NCBI RefSeq assembly: GCF_024679095.1
Contig: NC_066553.1
Span: 1,810,994-1,874,993 of the forward strand
Reading direction: 5' to 3'
DNA from: Eriocheir sinensis
Lineage: Eukaryota > Arthropoda > Malacostraca > Decapoda > Varunidae
DNA length: 64,000 nt
This document shows, one piece after another, positions 12,925 through 24,908 of the stretch. The translations under genes were made by a program, and so were the position numbers. Numbering within the stretch: position 1 is the stretch's first letter; every line of letters starts with the position of its first letter. Under the pieces are notes generated by a model. The model saw only the letters and a program-made list of their open reading frames with translations. It did not search any database and was not told where the DNA came from.

Positions 12925-14284
12925 TATGGTATGAAGTTAGTGTTTTTTTTCACTAGTTATAGAACCAAAAAACAGGATCAACATCTAATTACTGTTACAA
13001 ATACTACCACTTTTTACTCATTCTTATCGTACGGAGTTAATAGTGCTTTCATATTTTTGTTACTGGACCAATAGAAGCAACATCAATCTTAATTATGTTA
13101 CAAATACTCTCGCTTTTCACTCATTCTTACGGTACGGAGTTAATAGTGCTTTCATATTTTTGTTACTGGACCAATAGAAGCAATATCAATCTTAATTATG
13201 TTACAAATACTCTCACTTTTCCCTCATTCTTACAGTACGGAGTTAATAGTGCTTTCATATCATTGTTACAGGACCAATAGAAACAGCATCAATCTTAATT
13301 ATGTTACAAATACTTTCACTTTTCACTCATTCTTATCGTACGGAGTTAATAGCGCCTTCATATCATTGTTACCGGACCAATAGAAACTGCATCAATCTTA
13401 ATTATGTTACAAATACTCTCGCTTTTTACTCATTCTTATCGTACGGAGTTAATAGTGCTTTCATATCATTGTTACAGGACCAATAGAAACAGCATCAATC
13501 TTAATTATGTTACAAATACTCTCGCTTTTTACTCATTCTTATCGTACGGAGTTAATAGTGCTTTCATATCATTGTTACTGGACCAATAGAAGCAACATCA
13601 ATCTTAATTATGTTACAAATACTCTCACTTTTCACTCATTCTTACGGTACGGAGTTAATAGTGCTTTCATATCATTGTTACAGGACCAATAGAAACCGTA
13701 TCAATCTCAGTTATGTTACAGATACTCTCGCTTTTCACTCATTCTTACGGTACGGAGTTAATAGTGCTTTCATATTTTTGTTACTGGACCAATAGAAGCA
13801 ACATCAATCTCAGTTATGTTACAAATACTCTCACTTTTCACTCATTCTTACGGTACGGAGTTAATAGTGCTTTCATATCATTGTTACAGGGCCAATAGAA
13901 ACAGCATCGATCTTAATTATGTTACAAATACTCTCGCTTTTCCCTCATTCTTATCGTACGGAGTTAATAGTGCTTTCATATTTTTGTTACTGGACCAATA
14001 GAAGCAACACCAATCTTAATTATGTTACAGATACTCTCACTTTTCACTCATTCTTACGGTACGGAGTTAATAGTGCCTTCATATTTTTGTTACTGGACCA
14101 ATAGAAACCGTATCAATCTTAATTATGTTACAAATACTCTCACTTTTCACTCATTCTTACGGTACGGAGTTAATAGTGCTTTCATATTTTTGTTACTGGA
14201 CCAATAGAAACCGTATCAATCTCAGTTATGTTGCAAATACTCTCAGTTTCAACTCATTCTTACGGTACGGAGTCAATAGTGCTT
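12925..14284 (+). repeat. 103-bp satellite array, about 12 units
   Basis: Every 103 bp the array repeats TACGGAGTTAATAGTGC-TTCAT, a TTGTTAC-GGACCAATAGAA block, and ATGTTACAAATACTCTC. Variants (ATTTTTG or ATCATTG; AGCAACATC, AACAGCATC or AACCGTATC) are shuffled between units as if by gene conversion. Because 103 is not a multiple of 3, identical 61-codon frames start in each unit and are not genes. Confidence 0.95.
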
Positions 14285-15425
14285 TCAAATTACTACTGCT
14301 TCAAATACTCTCACTTTTCACTCATTCTTACGGTACGGAGTCAATAGTGCTTTCAAATTACTACTGCTTCAAATACTCACACTTTTCACTCATTCTTACG
14401 GTACGGAGTCAATAGTGCTTTCAAATTACTACTGCTTCAAATACTCTCACTTTTCACTCATTCTTACCGTACGGAGTCAATAGTGCTTTCAAATTACTAC
14501 TGCTTCAAATACTCTCACTTTTTCCTCATTCTTATCGCACGGAGTCAATAGTGCTTTCAAATTACTACTGCTTCAAATACTCTCACTTTTCACTCATTCT
14601 TACGGTACGGAGTCAATAGTGCTTTCAAATTACTACTGCTTCAAATACTCTCACTTTTCCCTCATTCTTACGGTACGGAGTCAATAGTGCTTTCAAATTA
14701 CTACTGCTTCAAATACTCACACTTTTCACTCATTCTTACCGTACGGAGTCAATAGTGCTTTCAAATTACTACTGCTTTAAATACTCACACTTTTCACTCA
14801 TTCTTACGGTACGGAGTCAATAGTGCTTTCAAATTACTACTGCTTCAAATACTCACACTTTTCACTCATTCTTACGGTACGGAGTCAATAGTGCTTTCAA
14901 ATTACTACTGCTTCAAATACTCTCACTTTTCACTCATTCTTACGGTACGGAGTCAATAGTGCTTTCAAATTACTACTGCTTCAAATACTCTCACTTTTCA
15001 CTCATTCTTACGGTACGGAGTCAATAGTGCTTTCAAATTACTACTGCTTCAAATACTCACACTTTTCACTCATTCTTATCGCACGGAGTCAATAGTGCTT
15101 TCAAATTACTACTGCTTCAAATACTCTCACTTTTCACTCATTCTTATCGCACGGAGTCAATAGTGCTTTCAAATTACTACTGCTTCAAATACTCTCACTT
15201 TTCACTCATTCTTACGGTACGGAGTTCATAGTGCTTTCAAATTACTACTGCTTCAAATACTCTCACTTTTTCCTCATTCTTACGGTACGGAGTCAATAGT
15301 GCTTTCAAATTACTACTGCTTCAAATACTCTCACTTTTTCCTCATTCTTACGGTACGGAGTCAATAGTGCTTTCAAAATACCACTGCTTCTCCCAGTAGT
15401 CAAGTTAATGGTGTTTCTTTTATTA
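14285..15425 (+). repeat. 68-bp satellite derived from the 103-bp unit, about 16 copies
   Basis: The unit keeps the TTTTCACTCATTCTTACGG and TACGGAGTCAATAGTGC blocks but lacks about 35 bp. The ACCAATAGAA segment is replaced by TACTACTGCTTC. The array ends near 15385 and is followed by a diverged piece (AGTTAATGGTG...TTGTTACAGAG) that again resembles the 103-bp form. Confidence 0.95.
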
Positions 15426-15589
15426 TTGTTACAGAGATCATCACAGCAGCTCGGCCTGAATTACCATCCTTCATCACAATCATCACTGCCATCCCTACAC
15501 CGTTGTTCTTCTTCTGTGGCTAACTCAAGGTAAGCTAAGTTGTTTTATGTTATGTTATGTTTTGTTTTGTTGCGGTAAGAGAGGAAGAG

Positions 15590-16400
15590 ATTGACCACCA
15601 AAGGCTATATTAGAAGAAAAGATGGCAAAAACAGGTTCCCGCAGCATCTAATTTGTATTCCTGTTAAAAAAATAATGGGGACGAATTTAGTGAAGAAGGT
15701 TGAAAGAGGAAACGAAATCACATCAGAGGGAGTAGAGGAGGAAGGACGGCTGACCAGAGGCTATTGTGGAAGAGAAGAAAGGAATGAAAAACAAATGATT
15801 CCTGGCATGATTTGTACTTCTATATATAGGGAAAAAAAAGGAGGGAAAAAGGAGAAAAGATACAAGAAAATAGGAAGCGTAAAAAAGTGAAAATATCGAA
15901 GAAAATAAAGGAAAAAATATCGGAAAAGGAAGAAAAGGAAAGCATAGGTTGGGGAAAAGGGAAGAAAGGAAACAAAGGAAAAAAAGCAAGAAAACAAGAA
16001 AATATGAGCGTAAAAAAGTGAAAAAATCCAAGAAAATAAAGGAAAAAATATCGAAAAAAGAAGAAAAGGAAAGCATGGGTTGGGGAAAAGGAAAAAACAG
16101 GAAAACGGGAAAACAAGGAAAAAAAGCAAGAAAACAAGAAAATATGAGCGTAAAAAAGTGAAAAAATCCAAGAAAATAAAGGAAAAAAATATCAAAAAAG
16201 GAAAACGAGGAAAACATGGGTTGGGGAAAAGGAAAACAGGAAAACAAAGGAAAAAAAAGCAAGAAAACAAGAAAATATGAGCGTAAAAAAGTGAAAAAAT
16301 CCAAGAAAATAAAGGAAAAAATATCGGAAAAGGAAGAAAAGGAAAGCATTGGTTAGGAAAAAGGAAAAAAAAGGAAATGAAATAAAAAAGAAGTTAAGTT
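15590..16400. repeat. A-rich tandem array, about 132-140 bp per unit
   Basis: AAAAAAGTGAAAA recurs at about 15881, 16013, 16153 and 16286. Each copy is followed by CCAAGAAAATAAAGG and a CATGGGTTGGGGAAAAGG block. The coding frames are lysine/glutamate low-complexity artefacts. Confidence 0.82.
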
Positions 16401-16464
16401 TTTCAAGTTAATGAACAGATCCGTTCTGATACGCTCCTCCTTTCTCTTGTTCTTGCTTAATTAA

Positions 16465-17214
16465 ATTTCCTCGAAGGGGGGGAGGGGGGAGGGGGGAGGA
16501 AAGCAGAGGGGAGAAGGGGGTAGGGTTCGCATGAGGGGGGTGGGGAGTAGGTGAGTGGAAGTGGAGGGGTGGACACTGCTGCCACAACCACCTCCTCCTC
16601 CTCCACCACCATCACCACAGAGGAGGAGGAGGAGGAGGAGGAAGATCTGTCAATGATAAAAAGCGAGGAGGATATTGGAAAGGAAGAGGAGGTTGAAAGG
16701 GAGGAGGAGGAGGAGGAGGAGGAGGAGGACAATGAAAAGGAAGGAGAAAAAGGACAAAAACAAGAGGAAGAAGAACAAGAAGAAGAGGAGGAGGAGGAGG
16801 AGGAGGAGGAGGCAGTGGAGGAGATATGAGAACGAGAATTATGGGGGAAGAGGAAGAGCAGGAGCCAGAACCATATTAGGAGGAGGAAGATGGTTGCCAG
16901 GGAGGAAGGAAGGAGGAAGAGGAGGAGGAGGAGGAGGATACTGAGCTTTATAAGGAAGAGGAGGATGCGTGTTGGAGAAGAAGAAAAGACGAAGAGAGGA
17001 GGAGGAAGAGGAAGAGATGGGAGGAGGAGGAAGAAGAGGAAGAGATAGGAGGAACTTGAAGCGGATGATAATGATGATGATTAAGAGGAGGAGGAGGAAG
17101 AGGAGGAGGAGGAGGAGGAGGAGGAGGAGGAGGAGGAGAAGATAAGGGAGCATCCTGTCGAAGTTGATAAGTTGCTCAATTCTTCTTCTTCTTCTTCTTC
17201 TTTTTCTTCTTCTT

Positions 17215-17267
<53 letters not shown>

Positions 17268-17297
17268 TACTATTATTATTATTATTATTACTATTAC

Positions 17298-17348
<51 letters not shown>

Positions 17349-17361
17349 TATTATTATTATT
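16465..17361. repeat. (GGA)n tracts followed by an (ATT)n microsatellite
   Basis: (GGA)n is dense over 16620-16820 and 16910-17145. It switches to CTT at 17180-17215 and then to (ATT)n at 17217-17361 with ACT and ATC interruptions. Confidence 0.9.
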
Positions 17362-17940
17362 GATGTTAGATACCTGTGTTTTTATAATATATTTAGTACC
17401 TGACAAAAAAAAAATGTCTTTCGCATAATAATAAATAAAAATGTTTGGTTGATTAAAATATTTACCTAAGATCAGAGCGATTGTATTGGTCTCTTTCTAT
17501 TCATTAACTCGTCTATGTTACCTACTTCAATTGCTCGTCTTCACAAACCTCTAACTATATAAACACAAAATCTAGACACTAATATATTTTTTGTTTATTT
17601 CTGTATTGTTTTTTTAATCACTTTTTCTGTATCATTCACTAAATCATTTTCGCCTGTGAGTGTATTTAAAAACGGCATAACATTTCTCTTTTTTAATTTC
17701 TTTCTTTCTTTTTCTTTTTTCCCTAACTCTCATTTTTACGCATTTATTTTTATCGTTAAGGAATATTTTCTCTCACACACGAACGCAATACGAACTTTTT
17801 TTTGTACTTAATTTTTTTACTCATTTCATCATTAAGTATAAATTATTTTGTAACACACCTGAACGAACTTTATTTTCTTCTTTTTTTTTATTTATATTTT
17901 TTACTTATTTTCTGCTCGGAGTGAATGAACGCTGTGGTGG
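17362..17940. other. AT-rich unique sequence, no feature seen
   Basis: No repeat family, open frame or splice-flanked exon is visible. It is presumably intronic DNA of the minus-strand ceramidase gene. Confidence 0.5.
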
Positions 17941-17942
17941 AG

Positions 17943-18445
17943 AGATGTTGTTGTTGTTGTTGTTGGTGGTGATGGTGATGGTGGTGGTGTGGTGGTGGTG
18001 GTGGTGGTGGTTCAGGGGCGTACAGATGTGTTCCGCCGGCTTTCCCTTCCCATGTGACTGCCACGGTCGCTAAGCAGTCAGGCAAGCATTCAGCCATCCA
18101 GTCCATCATTCAGTCAGTAGGTCAGTTATTAAGCAAGTCAGTAATTCATGAACGCAATCTCTCAATCAGTTCCTCAGCCAGTCAGTCAGTCGAACAATCA
18201 GTAAGTTGGTCTGTCAGTCAGTCTTATCCATACACTCAAGTAACTCCTTAATCTGTCAGTCACACCCAGTCAGTCAGTCAATCAGTGAGTCAGTTAGTCC
18301 GTTAAACTCTGTCAGCGAGTCAGTCAGTTCATCTAGAAAGTTGGTCGGTTAGTCAGGCAGTCAGTCGAGAAAGTTGGTCGGTCAGTCAGTTAATCACTTC
18401 GTATATTTCTCAGTCAGTTAATCAGTCAAGCATTCAGTTTAGCTC
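17943..18445. repeat. (TTG)n/(GTG)n followed by degenerate (CAGT)n
   Basis: TTG repeats run at 17946-17966 and GTG repeats to 18010. From about 18060 to 18440 the tetramer CAGT/TCAG recurs with frequent substitutions, which marks an old tetranucleotide expansion. Confidence 0.8.
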
Positions 18446-18613
18446 CTCATGAAGCATATTAGTTATGAAAATTATGTACTTTTCTATCTTTTTCTTTCTT
18501 TCTTTCTTTCTTTCGTAATCTATCGTCTTGTGTCTTGGGAGTGTGCTTGTGTTGGTAACCAAGCGAAGATAAAGTTCCTGCTCTCGTTTAGCTAATCTTT
18601 ACTTTTTACTATT

Positions 18614-19107
18614 GTGGGAGCGGGGAGTAGCGAGCTTTTGTGGGAGCGGGGAGTAGCGAGCTTTTGTGGGAGCGGGGAGTAGCGAGCTTTTGTGGGAGCG
18701 GGGAGTAGCGAGCTTTTGTGGGAGCGGGGAGTAGCGAGCTTTTGTGGGAGCGGGGAGTAGCGGGCTTTTGTGGGAGCGGGGAGTAGCGAGCTTTTGTGGG
18801 AGCGGGGAGTAGCGGGCTTTTGTGGGACCGGGGAGTACCGGGCTTTTGTGGGACCGGGAGAAGGGGCTTTGTGGGAGCGGGGAGAAGTGAGCTTTTGTGG
18901 GAGTGGGGAGAAGGAGCTTTTGTGGGAGCGGGGAGTATCGTGCTTTTGTGGGAGCGGGGAGCAGCGAGCTTTTGTGGGAGCGGGGGAGAAGGAGCTTTTG
19001 TGGGAGCGGGGAGTAGCGGGCTTTTGTGGGAGCGGGGAGTAGCGAGCTTTTGTGGGAGCGGGGAGTAGCGAGCTTTTGTGGGAGCGGGGAGTAGCGGGCT
19101 TTCTTTT
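18614..19107 (+). repeat. 26-bp minisatellite built from a LINE-A 3' segment, ~19 units
   Basis: The unit contains GGGAGCGGGGAGTAGCGAGC followed by TTTTGT, repeated about every 26 bp with AGCGAGC, AGCGGGC and GAAGGAGC variants. The last unit continues without a break into an ordinary LINE-A tail at 19095. The unit is therefore the 5' part of that tail in tandem. Confidence 0.9.
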
Positions 19108-19168
19108 TTTCTACCCATATTGTTGCCCTTGAACCGTATATACTTTGATGTTAAAAAGAAAAAAAAGT
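19090..19168 (+). mobile_element. LINE-A 3' end at the edge of the minisatellite
   Basis: GAGTAGCGGGC is followed by a T-rich segment, ATTGTTGCCCTTGAACC, and TTTGATGTTAAAAAG plus A-rich sequence. It is diverged from consensus but co-linear with the other copies. Confidence 0.75.
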
Positions 19169-19184
19169 TGCGTTATAGAGTTTG

Positions 19185-19844
19185 CCTCCTCCTCCTCCTT
19201 CGCCTCCTCCTCCTCCTCCTCCTCCTCCTCCTTATCTTCTTCCTGTTTTGTTCCCCCATCACACCTCCTCCTCCTCCTCCTCCTCCTCTTCCTCCTCCTC
19301 TTCTTCCTCTTCCTTGTTTTCTTCCTTTTAATGTTTGGTGTTAATGTTATCTTCTTCCTCCTCCTCCTCCTCCTCCTCCTCTTCTTTCCTGTTCTCCTCC
19401 CTCTAAATTCCAGTATGTTGTCTTCTCCCTGTCTTCCTCTTAATTCTTTTCTTCCTCCTCCTCCTCCTCCTCCTTCTCCTCCTCTTCCTTATCATCTGCC
19501 TCCTCCTCCTCCTCCTTGTTTCCCAGACTTATAAAAACATCTCCGTTATTATTCCTGCTTTCTCCATCGTTATCCTCCTCCTCCTCCTCCTCCTCCTTCT
19601 TCTAATCCTCCATCTCCTCCTTCGCCTCTATATCTCCTATTTTTTTAAAGTTTCTCCGTCATCATATTCCTGCTTTCTCCTCCTCCTCCTCCTCCTCCTC
19701 CTCCTCCTCCTCCTCCTCCTCCTCCTCTTCCTGTTTGTTATTTTTTTTGTCATATCATCACACTCCGCCTTTTCACTATTTTTCTCTTTTCTCTTTCATA
19801 CTTTCTATACTTGCTTTCCTCCTCCTCCTCCTACTCTTTCTCTT

Positions 19845-19896
<52 letters not shown>

Positions 19897-20089
19897 ATCC
19901 ATAATCACGGCGGCCATTCACCTTTTTTTTTTTTCTTTTGTCAGTCTGTTGTTATTTACCTGGACAAGAAAATGATGACCAGGTGACCAGTCTCGTTACG
20001 GTCATAACTACGGGAGGAGGAGGAGGAGGAGGAGGAGGAGGGATGGCAATGAAGAAAGGTATATTTAGGTCAGAATGGAAAGAACGGAG

Positions 20090-20128
<39 letters not shown>

Positions 20129-20560
20129 ATAGTAGTAGTAGTATAGAGATCCTTTCATTATCTCCCTTATCTTCTTCTCCCTTTCTCCTCCCCTTCTTCA
20201 TCTTCTCCACTTCCCTCTTCGTTCCCCTCCTTTTTTCCCCCTTCTCCTTTCTCCTCCTGTTCTTCCCACCTTATTTTCCTCATATTTTCCTCATGTTCTT
20301 CCTCTTTCCTCTTCCCTCTTATCTTCCTCTCTTCTTTCCACTCCTATTCTTCCATTTTCCCTTCCCCTTCTTCTCTTTCTTCATATTTTCCTCTCATCCA
20401 TTCCCCTCTTCTCTCCTTTCTTCTCTCTTTCCCTTTTCTCGTTTCCCCTCAACCATTATTTTCCCTCATATCTTAATTTCCTTCTTTTACATTCTCCCCT
20501 CTTCTCTCCTCCCCTTCCTCTCCCTTCTTCTCTTCTCCCTCTCCCCTCTTCCGTCACCTG
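19185..20560. repeat. (TCC)n, (AC)n, (GGA)n, (TAG)n and pyrimidine-rich DNA
   Basis: (TCC)n clusters lie at about 19188-19520, 19570-19605 and 19677-19730, (AC)n at 19848-19894, (GGA)n at 20013-20042 and (TAG)n at 20092-20142. A C/T-only stretch of about 390 bp follows at 20160-20550. Confidence 0.88.
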
Positions 20561-20639
20561 CTGTAATTACGTGTCAACCTGCGCTTACCTGTACCTTCCC
20601 CCCACCTAACGAGCGCTGTAATTAATAGGAAAGGCAGGT

Positions 20640-21120
20640 AACGTCTCTCTCTCTCTCTCTCTCTCAAGGTGGTAATTGTTTTCATAATGTCCAGGTAAGA
20701 AGGAGGTGGAAGATGATTAGTGGGAACGTAAGGGAAATGTGTTGGAGGAGAAATAATTAAAAAAAAAAAGATTAAAGGAGAGACTGAAGTAAAAAGGGAA
20801 CGGGGGAAAATGGAGAAAATATAAAGAAAACGGGAGAGAGAGAAGAAAAGAAAAAAAACGGGAAAGGGGACACTGAAGAAAAAAGGAAAGGGGGGGAAAC
20901 TGAAGAAAAAAAGCAAGATAGCGTTACTATTAAACACCCGCCTGCACCATTAATAGCCGGAGCCGACCAACAGGCCCTGCAAGAATATGAGAGAAGAGAA
21001 GAGATGAGAAAGATAACACACATAAAAAGTCGCTTTCACATTAACAAAAACAACAAGAACAGTTCACATGACACAAGGAGGAGGAGGAGGAGGAGGCCAA
21101 TAGACTAATGGAGAACAGAT
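20640..21120. other. Short (CT)n, purine-rich sequence and unique DNA
   Basis: (CT)n lies at 20644-20665, A/G-rich sequence at 20690-20920 and (GGA)n at 21077-21096. No gene or named repeat is recognised in the rest. Confidence 0.5.
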
Positions 21121-21199
21121 GGGTTGCATGATTCGTAAAAATGAGGCCGTGGCGTTCTCTAAACCTGTTTGCCTGTCTGTATGTCTGTATGTACGTGTG

Positions 21200-21984
21200 T
21201 AGTTAGGTAGGTGGGTAGGAAGAAAGGAAGGAAGGGAGGGAGGGATTTAAGGAGGGCAGGAAGGAAGGTAGGTAGGAAGGAAGGAAGGAAGGGAGGAAGG
21301 GAGGGATTTAAGGAGGGCAGGGAGGAAGGTAGGGAATGGAGAGAGAAAAAAAAGGAAGGAAGAAACAAAGAAAGGACGAATGCAAGAAAGGAAGAAAGAG
21401 AAAGTAAAGTAGAAGAAAGTAGGAAAAAGTAGAAGAAAGTAGGAAAAAGTAGGAGCAAGTAGAAAAAGTAGAAGAAAATAAAAGAAAAAAGAATAAAAGT
21501 AGAAGAAAGAAAGTAGAGGAAAGTAGAAAAATAGTAAAAAAAATAGAAAAAAGTAGAAAAAAAGTAGAATAAAAGTAGAAAAAAAAGGAAGGAAGAAACA
21601 AAGAAAGGACGGATGAAAGAAAGGCCCGCGGTGTCGTAGCCAGGCACACTTGACCATCTCCACGGAGGCCAATAATAAAAAATAATAAAAAAATAATAAT
21701 AATGGAAGCAGAAGTGAGCGAGGGAGAGAATAAAGGATAGGAATGGGAGGGAAGCAGAACACGGAAGATGGGGAAGGAAGGAAGGAACAGAGAAAGAAAA
21801 GAAAGGAAGAAAAAAAGGAGGAAGGGAAGTAATCAAAGTCACGAGGAGGAGGAGGAGGAGGAGGAGGATGCACTCGATGGACTGTTTAATCGGATGGAGG
21901 AGGAGGAGGAGGAGGAGGAGGCGGTGATGATGTCAGCGGTCCTTTACTGTTCGGAGGAGGAGGACTTTAAGGTGAATGACTGGA

Positions 21985-22050
<66 letters not shown>

Positions 22051-22740
22051 TACAGCAAAGAAAGTAAATCCACTCAAGGGCAAAGAAAGGGGAAGGAAAG
22101 GAAGGGAAGGGAAGGAAGATGAGAGAAGAAAGGGTTAGCAAGGGGAAAGAAAGGGATAGGGGAAAGGAAAGGAAGAGAAGGGAAGGGAAGGAAGATGAGA
22201 GAAAGGAAAGGAAGGAAAGGGAAGGAAGATGAGAGAAGAAAGGGTTAGCAGGAGAGGGAAAAGAAAGGGATAGGGGAAAGGAAAGGAAGAGAAGGGAAGG
22301 GAAGGAAGATGAGAGAAGAAAGGGTTAGCAGGAGAGGGAAAAGAAAGGGATAGGGGAAAGGAAAGGAAGAGAAGGGAAGGGAAGGAAGATGAGAGAAAGG
22401 AAAGGAAGGGAAGGGAAGGAAGGTGAGAGAAGAAAGGGTTAGCAGGAGAGGGAAAAGAAAGGGATAGGGGAAAGGAAAGGAAGAGAAGGGAAGGGAAGGA
22501 AGATGAGAGAAAGGAAAGGAAGGGAAGGGAAGGAAGATGAGAGAAGAAAGGGATAGGGGAAAGGAAAGGAAGAGAAGGGAAGGGAAGGAAGATGAGAGAA
22601 AGGAAAGGAAGGGAAGGGAAGGAAGGTGAGAGAAGAAAGGGTTAGCAAGGGAAGATAAAGGAAGGGAAGGGAAGGAAGGTGAGAGAAGACAGGGTTAGCA
22701 AGGGAAGATAAAGGAAGGGAAGGGAAAGGAAGATACGGTT
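21200..22740. repeat. Purine-rich arrays (GAAG and AAAAGT types) with a (GT)n run
   Basis: GGAAGG blocks occupy 21220-21400, AGTAGAAAAA-type repeats 21400-21600 and (GGA)n 21842-21960. A pure (GT)n run lies at 21986-22049. At 22080-22735 a long unit with GAAAGGGTTAGCA and GGAAGATGAGAGAA recurs seven or more times. Confidence 0.85.
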
Positions 22741-22799
22741 TTAGGAGGTGATGATGATTAGGTTAGATACAGATGAAGCTATGAATGAACGCATATTGT

Positions 22800-23040
22800 G
22801 AATGAATGAATTAAAAACCAAGCAAATAAAATAAGAGAAAACAGAGAAAGGAAAGAGAAAGGAAGACAGTAAGGGAAAAAGGGTAAACGTATAGAATGGA
22901 AAGCATTAGAAAGTAGAAGGAAAAAAATAATGAAAAGCTGGAATGTCGGGAAATGGAAAGTTAAAAGGGAAGTGAATGAATAAGCAAAATAAAGTAGAAC
23001 GGAAAAGATGGAAAAAGGAAAGCAGAAGAAATGGGAAGGC

Positions 23041-23084
<44 letters not shown>

Positions 23085-23143
23085 AGTAGAGCAGAAATTA
23101 TGAGAAAGGAGAACAGGAAGAAAGAAAGAAAAGAAAATGAAAA

Positions 23144-23233
<90 letters not shown>

Positions 23234-23283
23234 CAACTAGATCACTTACATATTTCAAAATTATTTCTTACTCAAATGTTCTG

Positions 23284-23363
<80 letters not shown>

Positions 23364-23420
23364 AATAAAACAGGTTGAGAGGAAGAAAAGAAAAATAATA
23401 AACTGTCGCAAATAAGTTTC

Positions 23421-23453
<33 letters not shown>

Positions 23454-23699
23454 TTGAACTTTATTGGAAGAGATGAATGACAAGTGAGATTTAAGTCCTT
23501 CCTTCTTTTATATTAGTGTCCCCCTCCTCCTCCTCCTCCTCCTCCTCCTCCTCCTCCTCCTCTTCCTCCTCCTCCTCTTCCTCTGTGACGGGAAATAGCC
23601 TATCTGATCATGCCACTGTGGTTTCATTGCCTAACCTCGCCTGGCTCACTGGATAGATAGATAGATAGAGAGATAGAGCAGAGAGATAGATGTTGATAG

Positions 23700-23749
<50 letters not shown>

Positions 23750-23865
23750 AGGCTCATTGACTGACTGACTGATTGACTAACTGACTGATTGACTGACTAA
23801 CTGACTGACTGATTGACTGATTGACTGATTAACTGATTGACTGATTAACTGACTGCTGTAATTAA
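22800..23865. repeat. (GA)n runs, (AAT)n, (TCC)n and (CTGA)n
   Basis: (GA)n lies at about 23045-23080, 23148-23230, 23287-23361 and 23703-23745, (AAT)n at 23421-23452 and (TCC)n at 23524-23582. A CTGA/TTGA tetramer array lies at 23757-23860. Confidence 0.9.
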
Positions 23866-23999
23866 ATGAGGAAAACGATGACAAAGAAAACATGTACGAA
23901 AGAAACTATCAATAATGTGACCTTTTTAATAACAAGTGACCTTAAACTGCAAACTTAACCAACATTATGTATTTAAGTGATGATGATGATAGTAGAAGT

Positions 24000-24002
24000 A
24001 GC

Positions 24003-24046
<44 letters not shown>

Positions 24047-24048
24047 GG
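24000..24048. repeat. (TAG)n microsatellite
   Basis: About 15 TAG units, interrupted only near the start. Confidence 0.9.
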
Positions 24049-24121
24049 ATGGGTAGCCTATTTGGTTAAGACACTTCTCCGTCCACAACTGACCTCTTCT
24101 GGCCCCTCAGTTTATTTTTAT

Positions 24122-24196
24122 AGGAGCAGTGTTTAGCGGGCTTTGTTATAACATTTCTTTTGCTCTTATACTTCTTCCTCCGCTATAAAAAGAATA
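24122..24196 (+). mobile_element. LINE-A 3' end, diverged
   Basis: GGAGCAGTGTTTAGCGGGC is followed by a T-rich tract, TTGCTCTTATAC, CTTCCTCC and GCTATAAAAAG. The order matches the other tails with more substitutions. Confidence 0.6.
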
Positions 24197-24275
24197 AGAA
24201 TGTTAAATAAGATAGTTACTCAGCCTCCGAGCGAGCAGAAGCGTCGTTAGTCAAGCAGAAAAAGGGTTCATTAAC

Positions 24276-24296
24276 CAGCGTTGCAAGATTATCGGG
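24276..24296 (+). repeat. Isolated end of the hAT-like MITE
   Basis: CAGCGTTGCAAGATTATCGG matches the MITE terminus except for one lost base. No partner terminus is seen nearby. Confidence 0.35.
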
Positions 24297-24494
24297 TGGG
24301 CCAGCACGCACGCCGCCAGGGCAGTGATGGGTGTGATCAGGGCTGAGGGGTGGCCAGTCAGGGGCCCGCAGCGCCTGACAGCCGCTCCTCGCTGCCGGGG
24401 TGCGCGGCGGGACCAGTAAACGCCCCCTGACGTGATTGGCTACCCCCGCCGCCCCCGGGACGCTAAGGAGGTGGAAATGTGGCCTCTACGCACG

Positions 24495-24525
<31 letters not shown>

Positions 24526-24620
24526 TCGGCGGCGTGCTCGTGGACGTGCCTGGGTGAGTGTGGCGGCGTGCGTGTATTGATTGGCGGCGTGCGGTGCCGG
24601 AGTTTACCTGTGCTTGTCAT
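24290..24620. promoter_or_regulatory. CpG-rich, promoter-like segment
   Basis: In a window dominated by A/T and simple repeats, this stretch is GC-rich with many CpGs. It contains a TGACGTGATTGGCTAC cluster (half CRE plus inverted CCAAT box) at about 24428-24443. A good donor-like CTGG/GTGAGT lies near 24551. It is 800 bp downstream, in the sense of ceramidase transcription, of exon 2, so it may be an intragenic or unrelated promoter. Function is inferred from composition only. Confidence 0.35.
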
Positions 24621-24709
24621 TCGCCTTGGTCTGGTCACGCTCTCAACTCGCGGCCTCCAGCCAGCACCCTCCCAGAACGAGCTTGTGGCTCAGGCGACGG
24701 GTCTTTGGG

Positions 24710-24751
<42 letters not shown>

Positions 24752-24840
24752 TGTGTGTGTGTTGGGGGGGGTACGTGACCTGGCTCAGCCGGAGGCTGTC
24801 CGGCATTTCTTTCATTTTGATCACAGCTAGTGCTCTCGCA

Positions 24841-24895
<55 letters not shown>

Positions 24896-24908
24896 ACACA
24901 CACACACT
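24496..24908. repeat. Three (AC)n/(GT)n runs within GC-rich DNA
   Basis: (AC)n lies at about 24497-24522, (GT)n at 24714-24761 and (AC)n at 24840-24907. The first and second lie in opposite orientation and could pair as an RNA hairpin. Confidence 0.85.

Noticed and set aside
13095..14415. Eleven near-identical 61-96-codon frames starting every 103 bp
   Set aside because: They are the same satellite unit read in a rotating frame. No gene family consists of such units, and 103 is not divisible by three.
16551..16944. Acidic Glu-rich frames resembling nuclear acidic proteins
   Set aside because: They are translations of (GGA)n and (GAA)n and lack any non-repetitive coding segment.
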